A stretch of 9,950 bases of DNA. It comes from JBDSLU01 sp039916225 (lineage in GTDB: Bacteria > Acidobacteriota > Vicinamibacteria > Vicinamibacterales > Vicinamibacteraceae). Both the position numbers and the translations under genes were made by a program. The notes beneath the pieces are model-generated. The model had not been told where the DNA came from, searched no databases, and saw only the letters and a list, made by a program, of their open reading frames with translations. The stretch spans positions 1-9,950 of the forward strand of contig JBDSLU010000032.1 of NCBI GenBank assembly GCA_039916225.1. The letters run 5' to 3'. Of this stretch, positions 1-6,794 are shown piece by piece (position 1 is the first letter of the stretch; each line of letters starts with the position of its first letter).

Positions 1-1301
1 CCGGCGGTGCCGCGTCCCGTGCCGGGCCGGGGCCACGTCTGGAGGCCCAGGCGGCGCCGCGCGAGCAGGACGCACGCGAGCGTCTGCCCGGCGGTCGCCA
101 GCGCCATCACCGCCGCCAGCCCGGTGATCCCCCACCAGGTCATGGCCGCGCTGCCCAGGACGACCGCGATCACGCCGACGGTCAGCGACACGCGCATGAA
201 CGCCTTCTGGTGGCCGAGCAGCATCAGCAGGTGGCCGCTCGACCCGCCGCACGCCTGGAGCACCTGGCCCAGGCCGAGGATGACGCCGATGGTCAGAGCC
301 GGCGCGTAGGACGCGTCCCAGATCGCCTGCAGGCCGACAACCCGCAGGCCCAGCAGACCGAGCAGACCGAGGACGGCGGTGCCGCTGGCGGCCGTTGCCG
401 TGATGGTGAGGACCCGCTGGAGTCCCGGCCGATCGCCGTCCGCCCAGAGCGCCACGATGCGCGGCGTGAGGGTGACGTTGACGACGCCGAGCGGCAGCGC
501 CAGCAGTGACGACAGGCGCAGGCCGAGCCCGTAATGCGCGGCGTCGACCGCGCCACCGACGACGCCGGCGATGGCCGTGTCGGCGAGCGCCAGCCCCACG
601 GCGCCGACGTTGGTCATCAAGACCGGCCAGGCGAGGGCCGACAGCCCGGCGATGCGCGCCCGGGGCTCGTCGCTGGTCGCGCTTAGGTCGAGGCGTCGCT
701 GCAGCACGGTGAGGCCGACGGCGAAGGCCATCGCGACGCCGGCCAGGCCGGCGAGCAGCAGCGCACCGGCATCAGGACGTCGGCCGAGCACCGTCGCGAC
801 GATGGCCAGGCCGGCCACGGCGAGCCCTTGCGCGTTCGGCAGCAGCGACGCGATGGCGATGCCGCGGCTGGCGCGATGCATCTCGCCGAGGACGGTGCCG
901 AGCGCGGCGAACGGCACGATCGCGAGGATCACCGCCAGCGTCGACGGGGCGAAGCCGAGCGCGACGCCCGACCGGTCGGGCCACAGCACCGCGCCCAGCG
1001 CCGCGGACGCGCAGACGCCGAGCGAGGCCAGCGCGCAGAGCAGCAGGGCGGCGCGACAGATGGCGCCGGCCGCCGCGCCATCGCGCCGGGCGAGGGCCTC
1101 GCCGACCGCCCCGGGCACGATGAAGGGGAGACCCCACTGCGCGATGACCGCCCCGACGGCGATCGCGACTTGCGCCAGGAAGAACGTGCCGACTTCGGCC
1201 GCGGACATCAGGCGCGGCAGCAGCAGGGCGAGGATGGCGCCGGTCGCCAGCTGCAGCAGCCGGCCGCCGAGCACGAGCGTGCCGGATCGCACCAGACGCA
1301 T
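1..1301 (-). CDS. Wzx/MOP-superfamily polysaccharide flippase, C-terminus cut by window edge
   Basis: An inner-membrane protein predicted to flip lipid-linked oligosaccharide units to the periplasm. The frame is open from the ATG at 1301 to the left edge (433 codons, no stop), so only the last residues are missing; 430-500 aa is usual for the family. The product is almost entirely hydrophobic and alternates membrane helices with short Arg-rich loops, starting with MRLVRSGTLVLGGRLLQLAT. Residues 356-366, GHLLMLLGHQK, match the Gly-x-x-x-x-x-x-Gly-His-Gln-Lys segment that recurs in late helices of Wzx-type flippases. The visible end (Arg-rich, LGLQTW) looks like a normal C-terminal tail. It starts 3 bases after the stop of the preceding polymerase-like gene, with GAGG about 11 bases upstream, so it is the downstream partner in the polysaccharide operon. 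Flippase rather than MviN/MurJ is inferred from the neighbours. Confidence 0.85.
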   Translation of the reverse strand, partial: MRLVRSGTLVLGGRLLQLATGAILALLLPRLMSAAEVGTFFLAQVAIAVGAVIAQWGLPFIVPGAVGEALARRDGAAAGAICRAALLLCALASLGVCASAALGAVLWPDRSGVALGFAPSTLAVILAIVPFAALGTVLGEMHRASRGIAIASLLPNAQGLAVAGLAIVATVLGRRPDAGALLLAGLAGVAMAFAVGLTVLQRRLDLSATSDEPRARIAGLSALAWPVLMTNVGAVGLALADTAIAGVVGGAVDAAHYGLGLRLSSLLALPLGVVNVTLTPRIVALWADGDRPGLQRVLTITATAASGTAVLGLLGLLGLRVVGLQAIWDASYAPALTIGVILGLGQVLQACGGSSGHLLMLLGHQKAFMRVSLTVGVIAVVLGSAAMTWWGITGLAAVMALATAGQTLACVLLARRRLGLQTWPRPGTGRGTA

Positions 1302-1304
1302 GCG

Positions 1305-2816
1305 CTATCGATCCTCGCCGCGACGGCTCGGTGGCGGGCCGGCGCCGAACGGCGCCACGTGGAGCAGCCGGCCGACGATGGCCAGGCCGAACGCGGCCAG
1401 CACCAGCTCGATGGCGAAGAAGAGCAGCGTGCGCGGAAAATTCAGCTGCACGAGCAGGTAGGCCAGCGCCACGCCGGCCACCGCCGCAACGGCTGGATTG
1501 GCCGTCATCCGTCCAGCCAGGTGCTCGAGGAGCGTGCCGGCGACGACCAGCGCCGCCATCAGGCACACGCACGCCAGCCAGTTGCCGCCAAAGGCGGCAA
1601 AGGCCACGGGCCCGGGAATGGTCATGAAGACGAAGCGGGTGGAGCGCGGATAGCTCGACCTGGCCATCCGCTGGAAGATGGCGTCGACCCCGGTCGACGG
1701 CGATTCGACGAGCGCGCGGCGGAGCAGCGGCGCTCCGAGCGGCTCCGGGCTGGCTACCGTCGCCAGCACGCCGTCGAGCCCGACCCACCGCAGGACGAAG
1801 AGGCGGCGCAGCTCGATCGGGACGGACAGGGCAACCTCCTGCGCGGTGAGCTCTCGCGTGCTGGTGCGGCCGGCCGTGACGAGCGGCCGCGCGCCGACGT
1901 AGGCGAGCGCGCGATCGATCGACACCAGCACCAGCGTGGCGGCGAAGAGCGGGACCAGCACCGCGCCGATCTCGATCCATTCCCGTCGCCCGATGCGCCA
2001 GCCGCGCCGGTGCAGGCCGTGCCACAGCGCCAGGCCGGCGGCGATGACGTGCAGGAGCATCTGACCGCGGCTGCCCATCGAGAGCGCCGCAGCCGCGCCT
2101 TCGAGGGTGGCGATGTGGGCCAGGGCCTTGGGCGGCAGGCGGCCCTGTTCGACCAGCCACCAGGCCAACGCCAGCGACCACAGGAGGATGCCCCAGCTCA
2201 CCGTAAACGCGACCGCGGCGTAGCCGTACGGCGGCAGCTCGAGCGTCGGCACGAACCCGATCCGCAGGATCGAGAAGTGGTGATTCCACACGAACACGGC
2301 GAGGGCCAGCACGCCCGACACCGCGAGGAGCGGGATGCCGAGGTGGCCGCTGGCCACACGCCGGCCGGCCCCTGGCGGCGGCGCGGCGGCGTCACCTGAG
2401 CGCAGTCGCGACGTGCCCACGAGTGCCAGCCACACGCCAGCCAGACCCGCCGTCGCGAAGCCGAGGGCCGCGTCCCAGGCTGCCGGCGTGCCAGGAAAGG
2501 CGCCGATCGGTTCGACGAGCTGGGCGCCGACGACGAAGTGGGCGACGAACTTGGCCCAGAAACCGAGCGCGAGGAAGACGCCGATCAGGATCCGGAACGG
2601 CGAATGGCCGATCACCACGACCAGCGGGACGAGGCCGCCGGACACGAGGCAGAACAGCAGGCCCCGCCAGGCCGCGCCGGGGTAGACGGCGACCGCGGGA
2701 ATCGAGAGGACGCCGATCGCGACCGCCGCGATGATGGCCGCTCGCCGGCGATCGAGCCCGAAGCGGGCGGAGACGTGCCCGGACGCCGCGCCCCGGTCCG
2801 CGATCGTCACCGCCAT
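1305..2816 (-). CDS. Polytopic membrane protein, probable oligosaccharide repeat-unit polymerase (Wzy-like)
   Basis: 503 aa with about 11-12 hydrophobic segments, roughly at 26-46, 51-70, 74-97, 114-134, 159-178, 198-222, 240-265, 281-300, 398-432, 441-457 and 463-483. A large non-membrane loop of about 95 residues (302-396) precedes the last group of helices. The SMGSRGQ segment at 246-252 and the TIPGPVAFAAFGGNW segment at 399-413 resemble the SRG-type motif and the post-loop helix of O-antigen/oligosaccharide polymerases, which join flipped repeat units in the periplasm. Wzy proteins share little sequence, so the call rests on topology, these short motifs and position between glycosyltransferases and a flippase. 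The ATG at 2816 has AGGCGGGG just upstream and overlaps the end of the glycosyltransferase gene by 10 bases. The same frame stays open to an ATG at 3731, but that extension reads only Arg-rich shadow sequence and is rejected. Confidence 0.72.
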   Translation of the reverse strand: MAVTIADRGAASGHVSARFGLDRRRAAIIAAVAIGVLSIPAVAVYPGAAWRGLLFCLVSGGLVPLVVVIGHSPFRILIGVFLALGFWAKFVAHFVVGAQLVEPIGAFPGTPAAWDAALGFATAGLAGVWLALVGTSRLRSGDAAAPPPGAGRRVASGHLGIPLLAVSGVLALAVFVWNHHFSILRIGFVPTLELPPYGYAAVAFTVSWGILLWSLALAWWLVEQGRLPPKALAHIATLEGAAAALSMGSRGQMLLHVIAAGLALWHGLHRRGWRIGRREWIEIGAVLVPLFAATLVLVSIDRALAYVGARPLVTAGRTSTRELTAQEVALSVPIELRRLFVLRWVGLDGVLATVASPEPLGAPLLRRALVESPSTGVDAIFQRMARSSYPRSTRFVFMTIPGPVAFAAFGGNWLACVCLMAALVVAGTLLEHLAGRMTANPAVAAVAGVALAYLLVQLNFPRTLLFFAIELVLAAFGLAIVGRLLHVAPFGAGPPPSRRGEDR

Positions 2817-3709
2817 CGCCCCGCCTGCGCGGCAATCGATCGCCCGACGTAGCCGACCGTCTTTCGCGTGCACAGCGTCGCCGGCGAGGTGAGCCCGGCG
2901 CGGACGAAACGGCGGACCGCCAGCCAGCTCCGGCGCGACGTGCCGTGCATGACCGCGGACAGCAGCAGCGCGTTGGCGGTGGCGGCCCGCGCGCGCCGCT
3001 GGACGCGCTCGGGCAGGTCCGGTCGCCGGAAATAGCGCTCGACCACCCGCAGCGGCTCGTCGGCGCGATCCGCCGAGGCCGGGCGGTAGGTCGCTGCGCC
3101 GGCGTGCTTGCGGTAGTCGGCCAGCACCTGGGGCACCCGCACGAAGGGGCCGAGGAGCGCCAGGCGCAGGAAGAAATCGAGGTCGGGCACCTGGCGGAGG
3201 GTCGCGTCCCATGGCCCGGCGCGTTCGTAGGCGTCGCGACGGAAGAGCGCGCCCGGGCCAGGCAGGCAATGCAGATCGCGGATCAGCAGGTCCTCGTCGT
3301 AGTCCGGTGGCGTGACGATACCCGTCGGGCTCGAGGACGCGTCGATCAGGCCGAAGTCGGGGTAGGCGAGCACGGCCTCTGGCGCGTCGACCAGGGCCTG
3401 GGCCATGGCGGCGAGGGCGCCCGGGCGCAGCCGATCGTCGGCACTGAGGTAGCCGAGGAGCGTGCCCGAGGCGCGGGCCCAGCCGGCGGTCAGGGCCGCG
3501 CTCTGTCCGGCGTTGGCCTGGCGGAGCACGGTCACCCGGTCGGCGAAGCGGCCGACGATTGCGGGCGAGTCGTCGGTCGAGCCGTCGTCGACGACGATGA
3601 CCTCGAACGCGGCATAGTCCTGCGAGAGGACGCTCTCGATGGCCTCGGCGACGTAGGGGCCGGCGTTGAAGGCGGGGACGACGATCGAGACGGATGCGGG
3701 CGGCGCTAT
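2807..3709 (-). CDS. Family 2 (GT-A fold) glycosyltransferase with no canonical start codon
   Basis: A cytoplasmic enzyme predicted to transfer a sugar from a nucleotide sugar to the growing lipid-linked glycan. Numbering from the ATA at 3709 (300 aa), the N-terminus reads APPASVSIVVPAFNAGPYV, the standard GT2 opening. DDGSTDDS follows at 41-48, the metal-binding LSADDRL at 88-94, GPGALFRRDAYERAG at 151-165 and PDLDFFLRL at 175-183. The domain is complete. There is no ATG, GTG or TTG in frame between the preceding gene's body and the conserved first strand. The first GTG falls at codon 58, after the nucleotide-binding residues. The best-placed codon is ATA at 3709-3707, overlapping the previous stop as ATAG, with GGGGG five bases upstream. 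ATT at 3739 is the other near-cognate choice. The stop overlaps the next gene by 10 bases. Function is confident; the start is not. Confidence 0.85.
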   Translation of the reverse strand: MAPPASVSIVVPAFNAGPYVAEAIESVLSQDYAAFEVIVVDDGSTDDSPAIVGRFADRVTVLRQANAGQSAALTAGWARASGTLLGYLSADDRLRPGALAAMAQALVDAPEAVLAYPDFGLIDASSSPTGIVTPPDYDEDLLIRDLHCLPGPGALFRRDAYERAGPWDATLRQVPDLDFFLRLALLGPFVRVPQVLADYRKHAGAATYRPASADRADEPLRVVERYFRRPDLPERVQRRARAATANALLLSAVMHGTSRRSWLAVRRFVRAGLTSPATLCTRKTVGYVGRSIAAQAGRWR

Positions 3710-4830
3710 GACTGCCCCCGGTCTGGGCCATCCGGCAATGCGGCCAGATGATCCCGCAGTGCCGCGCTGACCGTCGGCCAGGCGTAGTGAGCGCTGATGT
3801 GGTCGCGGAGGCGACGGCCCTTCGCGGCGAGCGCGCCGCGATCCGCCAGCAGGCGCTCGAGACCGTCGGTCAGGCCGGCGACCGTCGCCGGCACGACGGC
3901 GCCGCCGTCGATGGCCGCGACGTCGTCGAAGCCGCACTGGTCGGTCAGCAGCACCGGGACACCGGCGGCTCCGGCCTCGAGCGCGACCAGCGACATGGCC
4001 TCGGCTCGCGACGGCACGCAGGCCAGCAGCGCACGATCGAACAGCGCGGTGCGGGCCGGCTCGTCGACGTAGTGAGCCAAGACGACCCGGGAGCCGAGAC
4101 CGAGCTCGGCGACGCGGGCGGCCAGCGACGTCTGCAGGCCGAAGTCGGGGCCGGCCATCACGAGGTCGATCTCGGGATGACGCGGAGCGATCGCGGCGAA
4201 CGCCTCGAGCAACAGGTCGGGCCCCTTGATGGGCGCCAGCCGTCCGACGAACACCAGCGTGCGTCGCGCCTCGACGGGCACGGTGGCGCGGGGTGCGGGG
4301 ACGGACACGCCGTTCGGGATCACCACGACCGCCGGCGCGACGTCGAAGTGCGCCTCGATCTGGCGACGCTCGAGCGGCGTGATGGCGATGAGTGTCGCGG
4401 CGTGCCGAATCAGGCTCAGACCGACCAGGCGATGGAACGCCCGGGCGGTGCGGCGCGGCGCCGTGAGCTTGGCGAACTCGCCGGCCGCCGACAGCACGTA
4501 GGGCCGGCCCAGGGCCCGCGCCATGCGTGCGGTGGCCACCGACAGCAGATACCAGTAGCCGAGGATGTGGACGCGATCGACACGCCGGACCAGGCGATAC
4601 AGCGCCAGCGGGTTGATGAACGGCAGCGGGAATCGCACCTTCACGTAGCCGGTCACGTGGATCGGGATGCCCGCCGCGCGCAGCGCGTCGGCGTAGCCGC
4701 CATCCTCCATGGTCGCCACTTCGCATGTCGTGCCGAGGGCGGTCAGATGCAGGGCGAGCTGGCGCGTCCGCTCCGCGGTCCCGCCGCCGCGCTGGGCATG
4801 GAGCGAGATGGTGACGAGCAGGACGGTCAC
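3706..4830 (-). CDS. Family 4 (GT-B fold) glycosyltransferase
   Basis: 374 aa, normal for a retaining GT4 enzyme that adds a sugar to a lipid-linked polysaccharide precursor on the cytoplasmic face. Visible landmarks are an N-terminal Rossmann start (TVLLVTISLHAQRGGGTAE, with the glycine-rich acceptor loop at 14-17), the domain linker VIPNGVSVP at 170-178, VFVGRLAPIKGPDLLLEAF at 193-211 (the donor-site GxLxPxKG element), and EAMSLVALEAG at 277-287. The last holds the EX7E pair E277/E285 of GT4 enzymes, followed by GVPVLLTD. The GTG at 4830 is chosen as the start because it lies one base after the preceding TGA and begins exactly at the first beta strand. The open frame continues upstream to 4902 but reads only Arg/Gly repeats that belong to the neighbour's tail. 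The TAG stop overlaps the next gene's ATA codon by four bases. The sugar specificity is not readable. Confidence 0.92.
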   Translation of the reverse strand: MTVLLVTISLHAQRGGGTAERTRQLALHLTALGTTCEVATMEDGGYADALRAAGIPIHVTGYVKVRFPLPFINPLALYRLVRRVDRVHILGYWYLLSVATARMARALGRPYVLSAAGEFAKLTAPRRTARAFHRLVGLSLIRHAATLIAITPLERRQIEAHFDVAPAVVVIPNGVSVPAPRATVPVEARRTLVFVGRLAPIKGPDLLLEAFAAIAPRHPEIDLVMAGPDFGLQTSLAARVAELGLGSRVVLAHYVDEPARTALFDRALLACVPSRAEAMSLVALEAGAAGVPVLLTDQCGFDDVAAIDGGAVVPATVAGLTDGLERLLADRGALAAKGRRLRDHISAHYAWPTVSAALRDHLAALPDGPDRGQS

Positions 4831-4831
4831 G

Positions 4832-5803
4832 TCAGGCCCCGCTCCCCGTGGCGCCGAGCCGCGCCGCCGTGAGCCGCGCCGCCGCGAGCCGGGCGGTCGC
4901 AAGCGCGGCGACGTAGGCGCGCAGCCGGGCCGGGAACTGGGCCGCGGCGGACGGCAGCCACGCGTCGAGCAGGCCGGGGGCGAAGCGTCGATAGGCGAGG
5001 GCGGCCGGCTGCCCCCGCCAGGCGAGCGCGGCGCGCAGCACGGCCCGCGGCAGGACCGGCGTGCCCGACACGTCGGGTCGTCGGAGCGCCGCGGTCAACA
5101 GGTCCTGCGCGTGCGCAAAGTCGTTCTCCGGCGCGGCGTCGTCGGTGACGACGAGGCGGGGCGGCGCGTCGTCGGCATCGACGAGCACGGTCAGGGCCTG
5201 CGTGACGGTGTCGTGGCTCACCAGATGGAGGCGCCGCGGGCCGTTGAGCGCGCGCCGCGCCGCCAGGCGCCACGCGGGTGCCACGGCCACTTCGTCGGCA
5301 ATGGCCACGAGGTTCTGGCTGCCCGGGCCGAACACCGCTCCCAGGCGGGCGACCGTGGTCGCGACCGGGCGTCCCTCGGCCAGGCGTTCGGCCTCCAGGT
5401 GCTCGCGGGCGTAGGCCGAGGCCGGCTCGGGCGCCGTATCCGCATCGACGATCGGCGCCCGGCTGACACCGTAGACGTCGATGCTGCTCACGTGCACGAT
5501 GCGCCGCACGCTGGTGCGATCGACGGCCTCGCTCAGCCGTGCGGCGGCCGTCAACCGCCAGCCGTCGCCGGTCGGGCGCAGCAGGTCGATCAGCGCGGTC
5601 GCGCCGTCGAGCGCTCGTCGCAGATCCGCCACCGACGTCGGATCGATCGCGCATGTCTCGACGTCGCCGGCGGTCAGCCAGTCCGGCCGAGAGCGGTGGA
5701 GCAGCACCCGCAGACGCCGCCGCTCGGCGATCGGCCAGCTGGCGACGAGCGCGCGCCCGACCGAGCCCGTGCCGCCGAGAACGACGACGCGATCGCCGTC
5801 CAT
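4832..5803 (-). CDS. Extended-SDR NAD(P)-binding protein, sugar-epimerase/dehydratase-like, with His for catalytic Lys
   Basis: 323 aa. The N-terminus has a Rossmann NAD(P) site, VVVLGGTGSVGRALV, with GGTGSVG at 10-16. HVSSIDVYGVSRAP at 104-117 is the active-site Ser strand of NAD-dependent sugar epimerases. The following AYAREHLEAERLA aligns with the usual YxxxK helix, with Tyr at 131 but His at 135 where Lys is expected. LGAVFGPGSQN at 154-164 matches the substrate-domain turn. The family acts on nucleotide sugars in the cytosol, and its place ahead of two glycosyltransferases fits a donor-sugar role, though the missing Lys makes the reaction uncertain. The C-terminus (302-316) is a repeat of xAARL units. 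The ATG at 5803 is preferred because it begins 7 residues before the glycine motif and has AGGTGAG upstream; a GTG at 5818 would add five residues. TGA lies one base before the next gene's GTG. Confidence 0.82.
   Translation of the reverse strand: MDGDRVVVLGGTGSVGRALVASWPIAERRRLRVLLHRSRPDWLTAGDVETCAIDPTSVADLRRALDGATALIDLLRPTGDGWRLTAAARLSEAVDRTSVRRIVHVSSIDVYGVSRAPIVDADTAPEPASAYAREHLEAERLAEGRPVATTVARLGAVFGPGSQNLVAIADEVAVAPAWRLAARRALNGPRRLHLVSHDTVTQALTVLVDADDAPPRLVVTDDAAPENDFAHAQDLLTAALRRPDVSGTPVLPRAVLRAALAWRGQPAALAYRRFAPGLLDAWLPSAAAQFPARLRAYVAALATARLAAARLTAARLGATGSGA
4856..4900 (-). repeat. Three in-frame 15-base tandem units at the 3' end of the epimerase-like gene
   Basis: On the minus strand, three consecutive 15-base units end in CGGCTC and encode ATARL, AAARL and TAARL (residues 302-316 of the epimerase-like protein). 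The second and third units differ only in their first codon's first base. Because the unit is a multiple of three, gain or loss of copies would keep the frame. The repeat also explains why the glycosyltransferase frame stays open upstream of its real start. Confidence 0.8.
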
Positions 5804-5881
5804 GCCTCGCTCGCTCACCTAGGCGCTCGAGGTGGACACGCCGCGTCGCACCGAATGCAGCGGTGGTTTCACCACGGACTC
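5804..5881. other. 78-base gap between aminotransferase and polysaccharide operon, with a short hairpin
   Basis: This is the only gap above 30 bases among the minus-strand genes. It contains the inverted repeat GTGGT-TTC-ACCAC (5863-5875), a 5-bp stem without a following T-run, so it is not a convincing terminator. I see no good -35/-10 pair on the minus strand. AGGTGAG at 5821-5815 is the probable ribosome binding site of the epimerase-like gene. The gap could mark a boundary between the two-gene module and the glycan genes, with an internal promoter that does not resemble the sigma70 consensus. Confidence 0.45.
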
Positions 5882-6778
5882 CTAGACGGTGTCGCCTTCG
5901 CGCGCCGTGAGCTCGCGGAACAGGGCCGTCAGGCGCTCCGTCACCGGTCCGAGGCGGCCGTCGCCGATCGTCCGGCCATCGATGCTGGTGACCGCCGCCA
6001 GCTCGCCCATCGTGCCGGTGCAGAAGGCTTCGTCGGCGCGGTAGGCCTCGGTGAGCGACAGGTCGGTCACCTGGTGCGGAATGCCGTGCGTCACACACAG
6101 CTCGAGGACGGCGGCGCGGGTGATGCCTTCCGGACAGGCGGCGGTGGTGGGTGTGCGCACGACACCGCGCTCGACGAAGAACAGGTGGGTGGCGTTGGTC
6201 TCGGCGATGAAGCCGCGCGTGTCGAGCATCAGCGCGTCGTCGGCGCCGGCGACGTTCGCTTCGATCTTGGCGAGGATCGACTGCAGCAGGTTGTTGTGGT
6301 GGATCTTCGGGTCGAGACAGTCGGGCGGGAAGCGCCGGATGGCAGCGGTCTTCAGCGTCAGCCCGCCGCGCCCGTAGACCGGCGGCTTGTGTTCGGCCAG
6401 CACGATCAGAGTCGGCCCGGCCTGATTCAGCCGTGGGTCCATCCCGCTGGTGACCTTGACGCCACGGGTCAGCGTCAGGCGGATGTGGACGCCATCGGTC
6501 ATGGCGTTGGCGGCGAGGGTTCGCCGGATTTCGGTGGTGATGGCCTCGGCGGACGGAATCGTCTGGAAGGCGAGCGCCTGGGCCGAGTGCCGCAGCCGGT
6601 CGAGGTGTTCGCGCAGCCGGAAGATCCGGCCGGCGTAGAGCCGCAGGCCTTCCCAGACGGCGTCTCCGCCCTGGACCGCGGAATCGAACGGGCTGACGCC
6701 GGCCTCGTTCCGGTGCACCAGACTGCCGTTGATGTTCACGATCAAGTCGGCGTTGCGCGGGTCGAACGTCTGCAGCAT
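5882..6778 (-). CDS. Class IV PLP-dependent aminotransferase (branched-chain/D-amino acid aminotransferase fold)
   Basis: 298 aa, the usual length for fold-type IV aminotransferases. They exchange the amino group between an amino acid and a 2-oxo acid, using PLP on a lysine. N-terminal FDSAVQGGDAVWEGLRLYAG (31-50) and FRLREHLDRL (53-62) are the typical first domain. DPKIHHNNLLQSILAKIEAN (156-175) carries the probable PLP lysine K158. GFIAETNATHLFFVERG (189-205) supplies the Glu (E193) that contacts the pyridine nitrogen, ACPEGITRAAVLEL (214-227) and CTGTMGELAAVTSIDGR (253-269) hold phosphate-binding residues, and IGDGRLGPVT (271-280) closes the domain. All catalytic positions look intact. Substrate choice (branched-chain, D-amino acid, aminodeoxychorismate-type) is not decidable by eye, although the TGTxGE and GxGxxGPxT segments lean to the branched-chain group. 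It starts 16 bases after the sulfotransferase-like stop, so the two are probably co-transcribed. Confidence 0.9.
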   Translation of the reverse strand: MLQTFDPRNADLIVNINGSLVHRNEAGVSPFDSAVQGGDAVWEGLRLYAGRIFRLREHLDRLRHSAQALAFQTIPSAEAITTEIRRTLAANAMTDGVHIRLTLTRGVKVTSGMDPRLNQAGPTLIVLAEHKPPVYGRGGLTLKTAAIRRFPPDCLDPKIHHNNLLQSILAKIEANVAGADDALMLDTRGFIAETNATHLFFVERGVVRTPTTAACPEGITRAAVLELCVTHGIPHQVTDLSLTEAYRADEAFCTGTMGELAAVTSIDGRTIGDGRLGPVTERLTALFRELTAREGDTV

Positions 6779-6794
6779 GACCAGTCGCGACGGC

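Noticed and set aside
351..373. Nine-base direct repeat (CAGACCGAG) as a mobile-element or operator signal
   Set aside because: It encodes LGLLGLLGL inside a flippase membrane helix and is explained by protein composition.
828..2399. Plus-strand open frame of 523 codons
   Set aside because: Antisense to the flippase and polymerase-like genes, with charged low-complexity residues and no motif.
2817..3731. Long N-terminal extension of the polymerase-like frame up to an ATG at 3731, which would give an 808-residue protein
   Set aside because: The extra 305 residues are Arg/Gly/Pro-rich and lie antiphase over the well-supported family 2 glycosyltransferase; the membrane protein starts naturally at 2816.
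5863..5875. Hairpin GTGGT-TTC-ACCAC as a rho-independent terminator after the aminotransferase gene
   Set aside because: The stem is only five pairs with a three-base loop and no T-run on the minus strand follows it.
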